From positions 4,896 to 68,895 of the forward strand of contig JAZNLO010000030.1 of assembly GCA_045579085.1 (NCBI GenBank): a stretch of 64,000 nt of DNA, given 5' to 3'. The DNA comes from RGIG2206 sp045579085 (GTDB lineage: Bacteria; Bacillota; Clostridia; Oscillospirales; Acutalibacteraceae). Below, piece by piece: positions 46,089 to 55,314 of the stretch; within the stretch, counting starts at the first letter, position 1; every line of letters begins with the position of its first letter. The notes beneath the pieces are model-generated. The model ran no database searches. It saw nothing but the letters and a program-made list of their open reading frames with translations, and had not been told where the DNA came from. The translations under genes and the position numbers were made by a program.

Positions 46089-47459
46089 TTAGATAAGACC
46101 TCTTACGTGGTCAATTTGCTTTTGAACACTCTCAAAGCTCGTGCCGCCCTCGCTGATTCGCTTGTCAACGCAGGTCGAGAGGTCGATTTCGTCATACAAA
46201 TCAGCCTCAAACAGCTCGCTGAAAGCCTTGTACTTATCAAGCGGCAACGTCTCAAGTACGCAGCCCGATTTGATGCACTCAGCAACAATCTGTCCCGATA
46301 CCTTGTATGCGCTTCTAAACGGCATACCCTTCTTTACAAGATAGTCGGCAAGGTCTGTGGCGTTGATAAAGCCACCTTGCGCCGCCTTTTTCATATTATC
46401 GGGTAAAGCGGTCATAGTGGACACCATACCTGCAAAAATATTCAGGCAAGCCTTAACGGTGTCGCAAGCGTCGAAAACGCCTTCCTTGTCTTCTTGCATA
46501 TCCTTGTTGTAGGCGAGGGGGAGCCCCTTTATCGTGGTAAGCAACGCAATGAGGTCGCCGTAAACACGTCCTGTTTTGCCCCTGACGAGCTCTGCCATAT
46601 CGGGATTTTTCTTTTGCGGCATAATCGAGGAGCCTGTGGTGAACGAGTCGCTAAGCTCGATAAATTTGAATTCCCAGCTTGACCATAGGATGATTTCTTC
46701 TGAGAATCTGGAAAGATGAGCCATAGTGATTGCCAAACAGCTAAGCATCTCTAAAGCGAAATCCCTGTCTGAAACGCCGTCAACGCTGTTTAACACAACG
46801 CCGTCAAACCCAAGCTTTTCAGCCTCAAACTTGCGGTCCGTGTCGTAAGTTGTGCCGGCAAGCGCGCAGCAGCCGATGGGGGATAGGTTGAGACGTTTTC
46901 TGCAGTCTTTCAAGCGGTCGATATCACGCAGCAGCATAAATGCGTATGCCATCAGCTGATGCCCGAAGGATATCGGCTGAGCACGCTGCAGATGCGTGTA
47001 ACCGGGCATAATTGCGGTTTTGTATTGCTCCGCCTTGTCAACAGTTGCAGAAATGAGTGATTTAGCAAGCGAAATAATCTCGTCAATCTCGTCTCTCAGG
47101 TACATTCTGAAATCGAGCGCAACCTGGTCGTTACGGCTTCTTGCGGTGTGCAACTTTTTGCCAACGTCACCGATGCGCTCAGTCAGCACTTGCTCAACAA
47201 ACATATGAATATCCTCGCAGTCGAGGTCGATTTCGAGCTTGCCTGATTCAATGTCGTCAAGGATGTTGCCGAGCGAGTCTATAATCAAATTGGCATCACA
47301 CTGCGGAATGATACCTTTAGCGGCAAGCATAGCGGCGTGGGCCATACTTCCCGTGATATCCTGACGATACATTCTCATATCAAAGCTGATAGATGAGTTA
47401 AAATCGTCTGCGGCCTTGTCAGTAACACCGTCGGTTCTGCCTGCCCACATTTTAGCCAT
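46089..47459 (-). CDS. argH: Argininosuccinate lyase
   Basis: A 456-residue fumarase-superfamily enzyme that splits argininosuccinate into arginine and fumarate. Motifs include HTARSRNDQVALDFRMYLRD, GYTHLQRAQPISFGH and the superfamily signature GSSIMPQKKNPD. It lies 21 nt downstream of argG on the same strand, giving the final two steps of arginine synthesis. Confidence 0.97.
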   Translation of the reverse strand: MAKMWAGRTDGVTDKAADDFNSSISFDMRMYRQDITGSMAHAAMLAAKGIIPQCDANLIIDSLGNILDDIESGKLEIDLDCEDIHMFVEQVLTERIGDVGKKLHTARSRNDQVALDFRMYLRDEIDEIISLAKSLISATVDKAEQYKTAIMPGYTHLQRAQPISFGHQLMAYAFMLLRDIDRLKDCRKRLNLSPIGCCALAGTTYDTDRKFEAEKLGFDGVVLNSVDGVSDRDFALEMLSCLAITMAHLSRFSEEIILWSSWEFKFIELSDSFTTGSSIMPQKKNPDMAELVRGKTGRVYGDLIALLTTIKGLPLAYNKDMQEDKEGVFDACDTVKACLNIFAGMVSTMTALPDNMKKAAQGGFINATDLADYLVKKGMPFRSAYKVSGQIVAECIKSGCVLETLPLDKYKAFSELFEADLYDEIDLSTCVDKRISEGGTSFESVQKQIDHVRGLI

Positions 47460-47480
47460 AAAGAAGTGCCTCCGAGTAGA

Positions 47481-48704
47481 TTATTTTTTGTTGTTGGCAT
47501 CAACAACAGCCTGAACCTGAATCGGCAAGCCGAACAGATTGATAAATCCTGCCGAGTCTTTTTGGTCATAACTGCTTTCGCCAAAGGTTGCGATTTCCTC
47601 GCTGTAGAGTGAGTAGTCGCTCCAAACGCCGGCGTTGATAATGTTGCCCTTGTAGAGCTTGAGTCTAACCTTACCTGTAACCTTTTCCTGAGTCTTCTCA
47701 ACAAAGGCAGACAAAGCCTCTCTCAGCGGAGTAAACCACTGACCGTTGTAAACAAGCTCAGCAAAGGTGATGGATAGTCTCTGCTTTTCGTGCATGGTCA
47801 TCTTGTCAAGGCAGATGCTCTCAAGAACGCTGTGCGCCTTGTAAAGAATTGTGCCGCCGGGAGTTTCGTAAACGCCTCTGCATTTCATACCCACAAGTCT
47901 GTTTTCAACAATGTCGATGATGCCGATACCGTTGGCACCGCCGAGCTCATTGAGCTTAAGAATGATGTTCTTAGCAGACATTTTCTCGCCGTCTATTGCC
48001 ACAGGAACGCCCTTTACAAAATCGAGCGTAACGTAAGTGGGCGCGTCAGGAGCAGAGATGGGTGATACACCCATTTCGAGAAAACCGGGCTTTTCGTAGA
48101 GCGGCTCATTGCCAGTGTCCTCAAGGTCCATACCCTCGTGAGAGAGGTGCCAGAGGTTTTTGTCTTTGGAGTAGTTGGTCTCTCTGTTAATTTTAAGAGG
48201 AATGTTGTGCGCCTCAGCGTACTCGATTTCCTCCTCGCGTGACTTGATGTCCCACTCTCTCCAGGGAGCGATGATGGGCATATTCGGCGCAAAGTGCTTT
48301 ACTGCCAACTCAAAACGCACCTGGTCATTACCCTTACCTGTGCAGCCGTGGCAGATAGCATCAGCGTTTTCCTTGATAGCGATTTCAACAAGTCCCTTTG
48401 CAATGCACGGACGTGCGTGACTGGTGCCGAGCAGATATTCCTCGTATACAGCACCTGCCTGAACGCAGGGGATTATGTAGTCGTTAACGTATTCTTCGGT
48501 AAGGTCAAGCACATACAGCTTTGATGCGCCGGTTTTGAGTGCTTTTTCTTCGAGTCCCTCAAGCTCATCAGCCTGACCTACGTTACCTGAAACAGCGATA
48601 ACCTCGCAGTTATTGTAGTTTTCCTTTAACCAGGGGATGATAATTGAAGTGTCGAGACCGCCTGAGTAAGCAAGAACGACCTTTTTAATGTTTTCTTTGT
48701 TCAT
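47481..48704 (-). CDS. argG: Argininosuccinate synthase
   Basis: A 407-residue ATP-dependent ligase joining citrulline and aspartate. The N-terminal PP-loop [12 protein letters not shown] is present, as are [13 protein letters not shown] and APWREWD. It is the first gene of the argG-argH pair, with CGGAGG before the ATG and a perfect promoter upstream. Candidate ARG-box-like sites lie further upstream. Confidence 0.97.
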   Translation of the reverse strand: MNKENIKKVVLAYSGGLDTSIIIPWLKENYNNCEVIAVSGNVGQADELEGLEEKALKTGASKLYVLDLTEEYVNDYIIPCVQAGAVYEEYLLGTSHARPCIAKGLVEIAIKENADAICHGCTGKGNDQVRFELAVKHFAPNMPIIAPWREWDIKSREEEIEYAEAHNIPLKINRETNYSKDKNLWHLSHEGMDLEDTGNEPLYEKPGFLEMGVSPISAPDAPTYVTLDFVKGVPVAIDGEKMSAKNIILKLNELGGANGIGIIDIVENRLVGMKCRGVYETPGGTILYKAHSVLESICLDKMTMHEKQRLSITFAELVYNGQWFTPLREALSAFVEKTQEKVTGKVRLKLYKGNIINAGVWSDYSLYSEEIATFGESSYDQKDSAGFINLFGLPIQVQAVVDANNKK

Positions 48705-48742
48705 AGTAAGCCTCCGAATAAAAAATAATGTGTATGGTAGTG

Positions 48743-48771
48743 ATTATACAACTAAAGCGTATAAATGTCAA
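48743..48771 (-). promoter_or_regulatory. Consensus promoter for argG-argH
   Basis: On the minus strand TTGACA and TATAAT are separated by exactly 17 nt, about 39 nt before the argG start. Confidence 0.85.
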
Positions 48772-48820
48772 CAACAAACTGTATATTTTTTAAATATGCG
48801 AAATATTATTGCATAAAACT

Positions 48821-48858
48821 TGTATAAAAGTGCAAAAACTGTATATAAATAAGCAAAA
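48821..48858. promoter_or_regulatory. Possible ArgR (ARG-box-like) sites upstream of argG
   Basis: Two similar AT-rich 17-18 nt blocks, TGTATAAAAGTGCAAAA at 48821 and a related one starting near 48841, resemble the Gram-positive ARG-box. A third partial match overlaps the -35 box. Assignment is tentative because the region is AT-rich throughout. Confidence 0.3.
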
Positions 48859-48908
48859 GTCAGAAAAATCAGGGTAAAGATGGCATTTACGAGCCGTTGT
48901 TTATAATT

Positions 48909-48947
48909 AAAAAAGGAAACCACACCTTACGGCACGATTTCCTTTTC
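48909..48947 (-). terminator. Terminator after tRNA-Ser
   Basis: AAAAGGAAA and TTTCCTTTT arms around a larger loop, with a U run when read on the minus strand; starts 3 nt after the tRNA 3' end. Confidence 0.75.
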
Positions 48948-48949
48948 TT

Positions 48950-49038
48950 TGGCGGAGACGGCGAGATTCGAACTCGCGGGGGATTGCTCCCTAACTGATT
49001 TCGAGTCAGCCCCGTTATGACCACTTCGATACGTCTCC
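48950..49038 (-). tRNA. tRNA-Ser (anticodon CGA)
   Basis: A class II tRNA on the minus strand. The acceptor arms are GGAGACG and CGTCTCC. The anticodon loop is CTCGAAA, giving anticodon CGA that reads UCG. A long variable arm is present, as expected for serine, and the T arm contains GTTCGAATC. The discriminator is G and the CCA end is encoded. It stands alone between argG and the ECF gene; part of its 5' half is repeated nearby. Confidence 0.95.
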
Positions 49039-49096
49039 ATATATGTTAAACTCATTTCAGAGTATAACGAACTATTTAATTTTTACCGAACGGGGC

Positions 49097-49238
49097 GCCC
49101 CGTTATGTCCTGTTGCGGTGCCCGAAATTTTCTGCTTGCTATTCGCTTCGCAAAATTTCGACCGCAGCCACTCCTTATTGCTCGCTGTATCTGCCACCGG
49201 CAGCGCTCGCAAACGTCCCCACTTCGATACGTCTCCAT
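49097..49238 (-). pseudogene. Broken partial copy of tRNA-Ser with palindromic insert
   Basis: The first 20 nt of the tRNA-Ser region (49021-49040) recur exactly at 49219-49238. A further 14-nt block from the D-arm to anticodon side (49009-49022) recurs at 49097-49110 with one mismatch. Between the two blocks lie about 108 nt of unrelated sequence. This insert contains CGAAATTTT/AAAATTTCG and TGCGGT/ACCGCA inverted arms and is bordered by GTCC on both sides. The copy has no anticodon arm, variable arm or T arm, so it cannot be a working tRNA. Confidence 0.7.
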
Positions 49239-49311
49239 AAATTCAAAGCGAAATTATCACGCTCAATCATTCTATCATATGGAATTGTGAATGTCAATTT
49301 GAAAATCAAAT

Positions 49312-49348
49312 AAAAAAGAGGTGCAGCATAAAACTGCACCTCTTTTTT
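49312..49348. terminator. Terminator after the ECF S-component gene
   Basis: AAAAAAGAGGTGCAG pairs with CTGCACCTCTTTTTT around a seven-base loop. Confidence 0.9.
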
Positions 49349-49349
49349 A

Positions 49350-49946
49350 TTACATATATTTCCTTATAGTAGAGTGGAACACCTGGCAAAGAGTTGTGCC
49401 GATGAAAAGAGCGGCAATAACTTCCACTAAGGTGTTTACAGTTAATAGAGTAATAATAACTGTTTTCACAACTTGACCTGCAAGCACGGTTTCACTGAAC
49501 AATAACAGATAAGAGGTGAGGAAAAAAGCGGTGTTAAGTACAGGCGCGCTTATTGAAGCTATAGCATAGCTTCCAATTCTGAATCGTTTAATTTTGCTCA
49601 ATCCTAAGTAAATCAAACCAACCAGCAAACCCATTAATATGCGGGGAACAAAGCAAGCGAATATAGTCGCTAACGGATTTTCGCTCCAAAGCACAGCAGC
49701 TGATGGGTCGATAGAATATCCAAATCCAAAACATTGGAGGAAACTGGTCAAGCCAAACACAAAGCCAAGCAGTGAGCCAACGGCGGGTCCTAATGCAACA
49801 GCACCTATGGCAACGGGAATCGGCATCAACGTGATACTAAATCCGGTTGGGGTAACAATGTATCCTATCGGAGTAAAATCCATCACAAACATAATTGCGA
49901 TAAGTAGGGAAGTAAGTGTAAGTCGAACAATTTTATTTTTTTTCAT
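49350..49946 (-). CDS. ECF transporter S component, probably for pantothenate
   Basis: A 198-residue polytopic membrane protein (about six hydrophobic segments) of the ECF S-component type. The N-terminal KIVRLTLTSLLIAIMFVM, with the small-residue helix used to dock on EcfT, and IPVAIGAVALGPAVGSLLGFVFGLTS are typical. It lies 51 nt downstream of coaX, so pantothenate is the most likely vitamin; that is inference from context. No ECF ATPases are in the window. Confidence 0.82.
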   Translation of the reverse strand: MKKNKIVRLTLTSLLIAIMFVMDFTPIGYIVTPTGFSITLMPIPVAIGAVALGPAVGSLLGFVFGLTSFLQCFGFGYSIDPSAAVLWSENPLATIFACFVPRILMGLLVGLIYLGLSKIKRFRIGSYAIASISAPVLNTAFFLTSYLLLFSETVLAGQVVKTVIITLLTVNTLVEVIAALFIGTTLCQVFHSTIRKYM

Positions 49947-49997
49947 AATAACACCTCAATACTGCTCTCAAAGGATGCAGTTTGTATAATTAATTTT

Positions 49998-50765
49998 TTA
50001 TTTGCAGTTTTTCTTATATATCTGCAAAAGGCCGTCTAAAAGCAACGTGTCATCAATAATGATTTCACGCTCGCAATGCACCACTACCTTTTCTGCAAGA
50101 CCGCCTGTAGCAACGAGAGTTGCTTCACAACCGAGCTGTTTTTCAAAACGGGAAGCGATACCGTCGAGCATAGCGGCGGCTCCCAGAATCAAGCCCGACT
50201 TAATGCAGTCAACAGTGTTGCTGCCAATCGGTTTGGGCGGAGCCTCAATATCAACAAAGGGCAGCTGCGCAGTTTTTGTTGCGAGGGCATCCATAGTTGT
50301 AACCAGCCCTGCAGCGATTGCGCCGCCAATCATAGCACAGTCTTTGTCGATAACGGAAATTGTGGTTGCGGTGCCCAAATCGAATATGATGCACGGCGCG
50401 GGGTACTTGTTGATAGCCCCAACAGCGCCGCACACAAGGTCTGCGCCGAGCTGAGCGGGATTATCAATGCGGATGTTCAGGCCGGTCTTGATGCCCGAGC
50501 CAATCACAATAGGCTCAACCTTGCAGAGCCTGCGCACAGCACGCTTATACGCTGTGCCCACACTTGGCACAACCGAGCCGATTACGGCGCCACCGATATC
50601 GCTTGCGGTTACGCCGTTAAGCAGCAGAAGCTGATTAAGCTCAACTGCATACTGGTCAGCCGTACGCGACGGGTAGGTGGCAACTCTGGCGGTAAACGAC
50701 AGCTTATCGTCATTATAACCGCCGAGGGTAACATTTGTGTTACCGATGTCAATGGTCAGAATCAT
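49998..50765 (-). CDS. coaX: Type III pantothenate kinase CoaX
   Basis: A 255-residue ASKHA-fold kinase catalysing the first step of coenzyme A synthesis. The N-terminal phosphate motif is TIDIGNTNVTLGGY. NPAQLGADLVCGAVGA holds the catalytic Asp region and IFDLGTATTISVID the second phosphate motif. GAGGAGT precedes the ATG. Adjacent ECF S component suggests coupled uptake and phosphorylation of pantothenate. Confidence 0.94.
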   Translation of the reverse strand: MILTIDIGNTNVTLGGYNDDKLSFTARVATYPSRTADQYAVELNQLLLLNGVTASDIGGAVIGSVVPSVGTAYKRAVRRLCKVEPIVIGSGIKTGLNIRIDNPAQLGADLVCGAVGAINKYPAPCIIFDLGTATTISVIDKDCAMIGGAIAAGLVTTMDALATKTAQLPFVDIEAPPKPIGSNTVDCIKSGLILGAAAMLDGIASRFEKQLGCEATLVATGGLAEKVVVHCEREIIIDDTLLLDGLLQIYKKNCK

Positions 50766-50817
50766 ACGGTACTCCTCCTAAGATGGAATCTGTATTTTCA
50801 AATAATACTTAAAAGTA

Positions 50818-52206
50818 TTAACTGAACAAAGGTGCAACGGATACAACCAAAACAACCAAAATGATTATCGGAAGACCGAATTTCATATAGTTTTTTAACC
50901 AAGCAGGCAGCTTAGCGCCGGCGCCTGTGTTAACTTCGTTGAAATAGTTTTTCCAGTCCCAACCAAACTTATGTGTGCAGAAGAGAACATACACAAGAGA
51001 GCCTATAGGAAGCGCAAGGTTGGATACGAGGAAATCCTCAAAGTCGCCGATGTTTTTGCCGAGAATGGAGATGCTGCCCCACGATTCAACGCAGTTGCTG
51101 AGGATAAACGGCATAGTAAGCAGCATCAGCAAAACAACGTTTATCAGAGCAATCCAACGGCGGTTGTGCTTTGTAAGCTCAAGCCAGAACGAAACTATGT
51201 TTTCGAACACGGCAATAACAGTGGACATAGCGGCAAAAATCATAAACAGGAAGAACAAAGCTCCAACAATGCGGCCGCCGAGCATGTTGTTGAATATGTT
51301 AGAGAGAGTAACAAATAAGAAGCTTGCGCCTGCCTGGTCTGCACCGATACCTGTTGCGGTGGGGTTAAAGGTGAAGAAAGCAGGGAAGATTATCAAGCCT
51401 GACATAATAGCCACGCAGGTATCAAGGCTTACGATGGTAAGCGATTCACCTAACAGGCTGCGGTCCTTTTCGATATAGCTGCCGAAAACAGCGATAGAGC
51501 CGATACCGAGCGAAAGGGTGAAGAACGCCTGACCCATAGCGGCGGAAACCACAGTCCAGATGCCTGAGGAAGTGAGGTTTTCAACCGACGGGATAAGGTA
51601 AAACTTAAGACCGGCTAATGCACCATCAAGAGTGCAGCAGTAGACTGCAAGGCCAATCATAAGCACAAATAGCGCAACCATCATCACCTTAGTGATTTTC
51701 TCAACGCCTTTTTGAAGTCCCAATGAGCATACGCCGAAGCAAATTAAAATAACGCAGAACGTAACGAGAATGTTGCTTGTTAGGTCGCTTGCTGTGGCAC
51801 CAAAGGTGTTGCCAAGCTGCTCAGGGGTGGTGTTGCTCATTATGGAGCCGTTAACATATTTGATGAAATAAGTTACAAACCAGCCTGAAATGGTGGTGTA
51901 AAACATCATAAGCAGATAGTTGCCGCAAATTCCCAGATACTTCATCCAGTGCCATTTCTGCTTTGGCTTTTCTAAAACGTCAAACGAAGTGGCGATACTG
52001 CGTCTGCTTGCGCGTCCAACAGCGAGCTCAGCGGTCATAACAGGGATGCCAAGCAAAATAAGGAACGCTAAGTAAATAAGCACGAAAAATGCGCCGCCGT
52101 AAGCGCCTGCAATGATTGGGAAGCGGTAAACGTTACCCAAGCCTATGGCGCAGCCGGCTGAAATAAGGATAAATCCCAACCGTGAAGAAAACTTTTCTCT
52201 TTCCAT
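50818..52206 (-). CDS. Na+-dependent amino-acid transporter, NSS/SNF family
   Basis: A 462-residue symporter of the neurotransmitter:sodium symporter family with about 11-12 hydrophobic segments. The start SSRLGFILISAGCAIGLGNVYRFP carries the Na+-site and unwound first helix of LeuT-fold transporters. The substrate is probably an amino acid but cannot be named. The ATG at 52206 is chosen because GAGGTG lies 8 nt upstream. A consensus promoter precedes it, and it diverges from the phage cassette. Confidence 0.92.
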   Translation of the reverse strand: MEREKFSSRLGFILISAGCAIGLGNVYRFPIIAGAYGGAFFVLIYLAFLILLGIPVMTAELAVGRASRRSIATSFDVLEKPKQKWHWMKYLGICGNYLLMMFYTTISGWFVTYFIKYVNGSIMSNTTPEQLGNTFGATASDLTSNILVTFCVILICFGVCSLGLQKGVEKITKVMMVALFVLMIGLAVYCCTLDGALAGLKFYLIPSVENLTSSGIWTVVSAAMGQAFFTLSLGIGSIAVFGSYIEKDRSLLGESLTIVSLDTCVAIMSGLIIFPAFFTFNPTATGIGADQAGASFLFVTLSNIFNNMLGGRIVGALFFLFMIFAAMSTVIAVFENIVSFWLELTKHNRRWIALINVVLLMLLTMPFILSNCVESWGSISILGKNIGDFEDFLVSNLALPIGSLVYVLFCTHKFGWDWKNYFNEVNTGAGAKLPAWLKNYMKFGLPIIILVVLVVSVAPLFS

Positions 52207-52274
52207 AATACACCTCAAAATACATTAGAGCTTGCTCTGTTTAAGATTAATGCCAAACAAAACAATCCACGCAC

Positions 52275-52303
52275 ATTATACCTTTTTAGCACTTTAAAGT
52301 CAA
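52275..52303 (-). promoter_or_regulatory. Promoter for the NSS transporter gene
   Basis: On the minus strand TTGACT and TATAAT are separated by 17 nt. No equally good promoter is visible for the + strand phage genes in this gap. Confidence 0.75.
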
Positions 52304-52395
52304 GACTTGAGAACTTTTATAAAATTTAAGAAACGTTGCACAAGTTGCCACAACAGTGTTGAAAATCGGGCGTTATTACAGAAGGAGGAATACAA

Positions 52396-52866
52396 GTGAA
52401 AACCAAACTTAAACCGAAAGAAGAACTGTTTTGCAGACTTGTTGCTACAGGCTGCTCACCGACTGAGGCGGCAGCCCGTTCCGGTTATGCTAAAGCAAAG
52501 AAAGCAGCGGACAAGCTGCTCTCAAGACGGGATATACAAAACTGTATAGACCATTTCAGGCAGAAGCAGAAGCTTTGCGATGCAAAAGCGGGCTATGCAC
52601 GGCTGGCATACGGTAGCATAGCCGATGCAGTGCGGCTTTTATACAGCGAGGAACTGCCCGAAAACATCGACGAGCTCGACCTTTACGCAATAAGCGAGAT
52701 AAAGCGTTCGAAAAACGGCGTTGAAATCAAATTCCACGACCGCATCAAAGCGCTCGACAGGCTCAGCGACCTTTCCGCACCCGAAAGTGACAAAGCCGAG
52801 CCGTTTTACAAGGCCCTTGAGTTAGGCGCAATGCGACTTTATCAGGAGAAGCCGTATGGAGTTTAA
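52396..52866 (+). CDS. Phage terminase small subunit
   Basis: A 156-residue protein with the N-terminal helix-turn-helix of PBSX/terminase_2-type small subunits: LKPKEELFCRLVATGCSPTEAA followed by ARSGYA. It recognises DNA for packaging and hands it to the large subunit. It starts with GTG at 52396, with AAGGAGG upstream, and overlaps the large subunit by 11 nt. It is the first gene of the cassette; nothing resembling an integrase or regulator precedes it. Confidence 0.9.
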   Translation: MKTKLKPKEELFCRLVATGCSPTEAAARSGYAKAKKAADKLLSRRDIQNCIDHFRQKQKLCDAKAGYARLAYGSIADAVRLLYSEELPENIDELDLYAISEIKRSKNGVEIKFHDRIKALDRLSDLSAPESDKAEPFYKALELGAMRLYQEKPYGV

Positions 52867-54106
52867 GCCTTTTTCAAAGAAACAGCTAATGGTGCTTACG
52901 TGGTGGTGCGAAGCGAGCAAATACGCAGACAAGGATGCGCTTATATGCGATGGGGCAGTCCGCAGCGGCAAGACCCTTTGTATGTCGCTGTCCTTTGTTT
53001 CATGGACCTTCTACCGCTTCGACAACTGCGACTTTGCCATATGCGGCAAAACGCTCACCTCGCTCAAGCGCAACATTATAAGAGGCCTTGTTGACACCCT
53101 TACAAGTCTTGGATTTACAGTGCAGCAATCGAATTCCCAAAACTATATAGATGTAGAAAGGGCAGGGCGGAGAAACCGTTTCTACCTTTTCGGCGGAAAA
53201 GATGAATCCAGTGCAGCGCTGATTCAGGGTATGACTCTTGCGGGTGTGATGTTTGACGAGGTTGTGTTGATGCCGCGCTCGTTTGTGGAACATGCGCTTG
53301 CACGATGCTCGGTAAACGGCTCAAAGTTTTGGTTTAACTGCAATCCCGAACACCCTCAACATTGGTTCCATCGGGAGTGGATAGAGAAGCGTGAGGAGAA
53401 AAACGCTCTTTATCTCCACTTTACAATGGAGGACAACCCCTCGCTATCTGAAAAAATAATAAACAGATATCGCTCCCTCTATTCAGATGCGTTTTATGAT
53501 AGGTTTGTTCTCGGCAGATGGACTGCGGCAGCGGGGTTGGTGTATCCGTTTTTTGGTGACGCCAACCTGTGCGACAGCGCACCGGCTGAATGTGAACGCT
53601 ACTATATCTCGTGCGACTACGGCACCGTCAATCCAACCTCAATGGGCTTGTGGGGCTTGTCAAACGACGTATGGTATCGGGTGGACGAGTATTACTATTC
53701 ATCACGGCAATACGGGGAACAGAAAACAGATGAAGAGTATTATGCAGAGCTTGTAAAATTGGCGGGCAACCGAAAAATCGAAGCGGTAATATGTGACCCG
53801 TCGGCAGCCTCCTTCATAACCTGCGTGCGCCGACACGGAGAGTTTAGCATAAAAGCGGCCAAAAACGATGTCCTCGACGGGATACGCAAGGTGTGCGATG
53901 CGCTCAAGTGCGGAAAAATTAAGATATCTCGCTGCTGTGTTGACGCAGTCAGAGAATTCGGCTTATACCGATGGGACGAGGGCGCAACAAAGGACACCGT
54001 GCGCAAGGAAAACGACCATGCGATGGACGATATACGCTATTTTGTTGCAACGGTTCTCGACGGCGGGGACGACGGCTTTTTCGCCGTCGCCGCAACACGC
54101 AGGTAA
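52856..54106 (+). CDS. Phage terminase large subunit (PBSX type)
   Basis: A 416-residue packaging motor. The ATPase has Walker A GAVRSGKT at residues 33-40 and Walker B VMFDE at about 131-135. The C-terminal RNase H-like nuclease keeps its acidic residues: D254 in ISCDYGT, D314 in VICDPSA and D391/D392 in HAMDDIRY. All catalytic residues are present and the frame is uninterrupted, so it could be active. AGGAG lies before the start inside the small-subunit gene. Confidence 0.94.
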   Translation: MEFKPFSKKQLMVLTWWCEASKYADKDALICDGAVRSGKTLCMSLSFVSWTFYRFDNCDFAICGKTLTSLKRNIIRGLVDTLTSLGFTVQQSNSQNYIDVERAGRRNRFYLFGGKDESSAALIQGMTLAGVMFDEVVLMPRSFVEHALARCSVNGSKFWFNCNPEHPQHWFHREWIEKREEKNALYLHFTMEDNPSLSEKIINRYRSLYSDAFYDRFVLGRWTAAAGLVYPFFGDANLCDSAPAECERYYISCDYGTVNPTSMGLWGLSNDVWYRVDEYYYSSRQYGEQKTDEEYYAELVKLAGNRKIEAVICDPSAASFITCVRRHGEFSIKAAKNDVLDGIRKVCDALKCGKIKISRCCVDAVREFGLYRWDEGATKDTVRKENDHAMDDIRYFVATVLDGGDDGFFAVAATRR

Positions 54107-54165
54107 GTTGCTGAGAGCCGACCTTATCAGCAGTATAAAAGAAGGTTGGAGAATGGAGAAAGAAA

Positions 54166-55314
54166 ATGAAGCTTCGTAATTTGTTAAAAAAGCAGCCTGC
54201 CTTTAGCGCAGGGATACAAACTGCCCCTAAAGAAAAAAGCGTTACGGGACTCATGAGCCGCTACGTGCCTCTCATGCCGCCCGATGCAAGACTTATGGCT
54301 GCTATGCGCCAAGCAATACCGCTGCTTGACGCAGCCATAGACAAAATCGTGCGCCTTGTCGGCGAATTCGAGGTAACCTGTACCGATAAAGCAACCGAAA
54401 GAGAGCTTGAGTCTTTTTTGCGCAAGGTTAAGGTGGGCGCCTCGTCTGAGGGCATAGGCAGTTTTGTTGCTGCATACCTTGACCAGATGCTTATGTACGG
54501 CACCGCAGTGGGTGAGATGGTATTGTCTAATGACGGCAAGGATATCTCAGCGCTGTATAATGCGCCTCTTGATAACCTTGAGCTTAAAGCTAACGATACT
54601 CCGTTTGACGTAACGGTGTGCATAAGAAATCACGGCAAGAGCGTTGCGGCACCGTATCAGAGGCTGATACTTCACACTGCGCTTAAGGCAGAGCCTGGCA
54701 AGGTAACGGGAAACTCGATTATGAGAGGCTTGCCCTTTGTATCGAATATCCTGATGAAGATATACGATTGCATCGGCGCCAATTTTGAGCGAGTGGGAAA
54801 TCTGCGTTACGCAGTTACATATAAACCCGATGCAGACGGCACTGATAGGTTTAATGCAAGTCAAAGAGCGGCACAGATAGCAGAGCAGTGGTCATCGGCG
54901 ATGAAAAGCGACGAAGTGCGAGATTTTGTTGCTGTGGGCAACGTTGAGATTAAGGCAATAGGTGCCGACAGCCAGATGCTGTCAACAGAGGTGCCTGTGC
55001 GCCAGATGCTCGAGCAGATAGTCGCAAAAACAGGCTTACCGCCTTTTTTGTTGGGGCTCAGCTGGTCGTCTACCGAGAGAATGTCATCTCAGCAAGCAGA
55101 CCTGTTCACAAGTGAGCTTGAATACTACAGAAGTCTGCTCACACCGATGATTGCACGTATATGCGATATGTGGCTGCGTCTGCACGGCTACGGCGTGGGC
55201 TTTGAGATTGTGTGGCAGCCGATAAACCTGCAAGACGAAATCTCGATGGCACAGGCAAGACTTTACAGAGCGCAGGCAATGCAAATAGAAGCATCACTGA
55301 AAGGGGAAGAATAA
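54166..55314 (+). CDS. Phage portal protein
   Basis: A 382-residue portal-type protein. It would form the ring at the capsid vertex through which DNA passes. Supporting segments are the helical IPLLDAAIDKIVRLVG near the N terminus, EPGKVTGNSIMRGL in the core, and the tunnel region TGLPPFLLGLSWSSTERMSSQQAD. Gene order (directly after the large terminase, before the protease) is the strongest evidence. The next gene starts at the following base. Confidence 0.85.
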   Translation: MKLRNLLKKQPAFSAGIQTAPKEKSVTGLMSRYVPLMPPDARLMAAMRQAIPLLDAAIDKIVRLVGEFEVTCTDKATERELESFLRKVKVGASSEGIGSFVAAYLDQMLMYGTAVGEMVLSNDGKDISALYNAPLDNLELKANDTPFDVTVCIRNHGKSVAAPYQRLILHTALKAEPGKVTGNSIMRGLPFVSNILMKIYDCIGANFERVGNLRYAVTYKPDADGTDRFNASQRAAQIAEQWSSAMKSDEVRDFVAVGNVEIKAIGADSQMLSTEVPVRQMLEQIVAKTGLPPFLLGLSWSSTERMSSQQADLFTSELEYYRSLLTPMIARICDMWLRLHGYGVGFEIVWQPINLQDEISMAQARLYRAQAMQIEASLKGEE

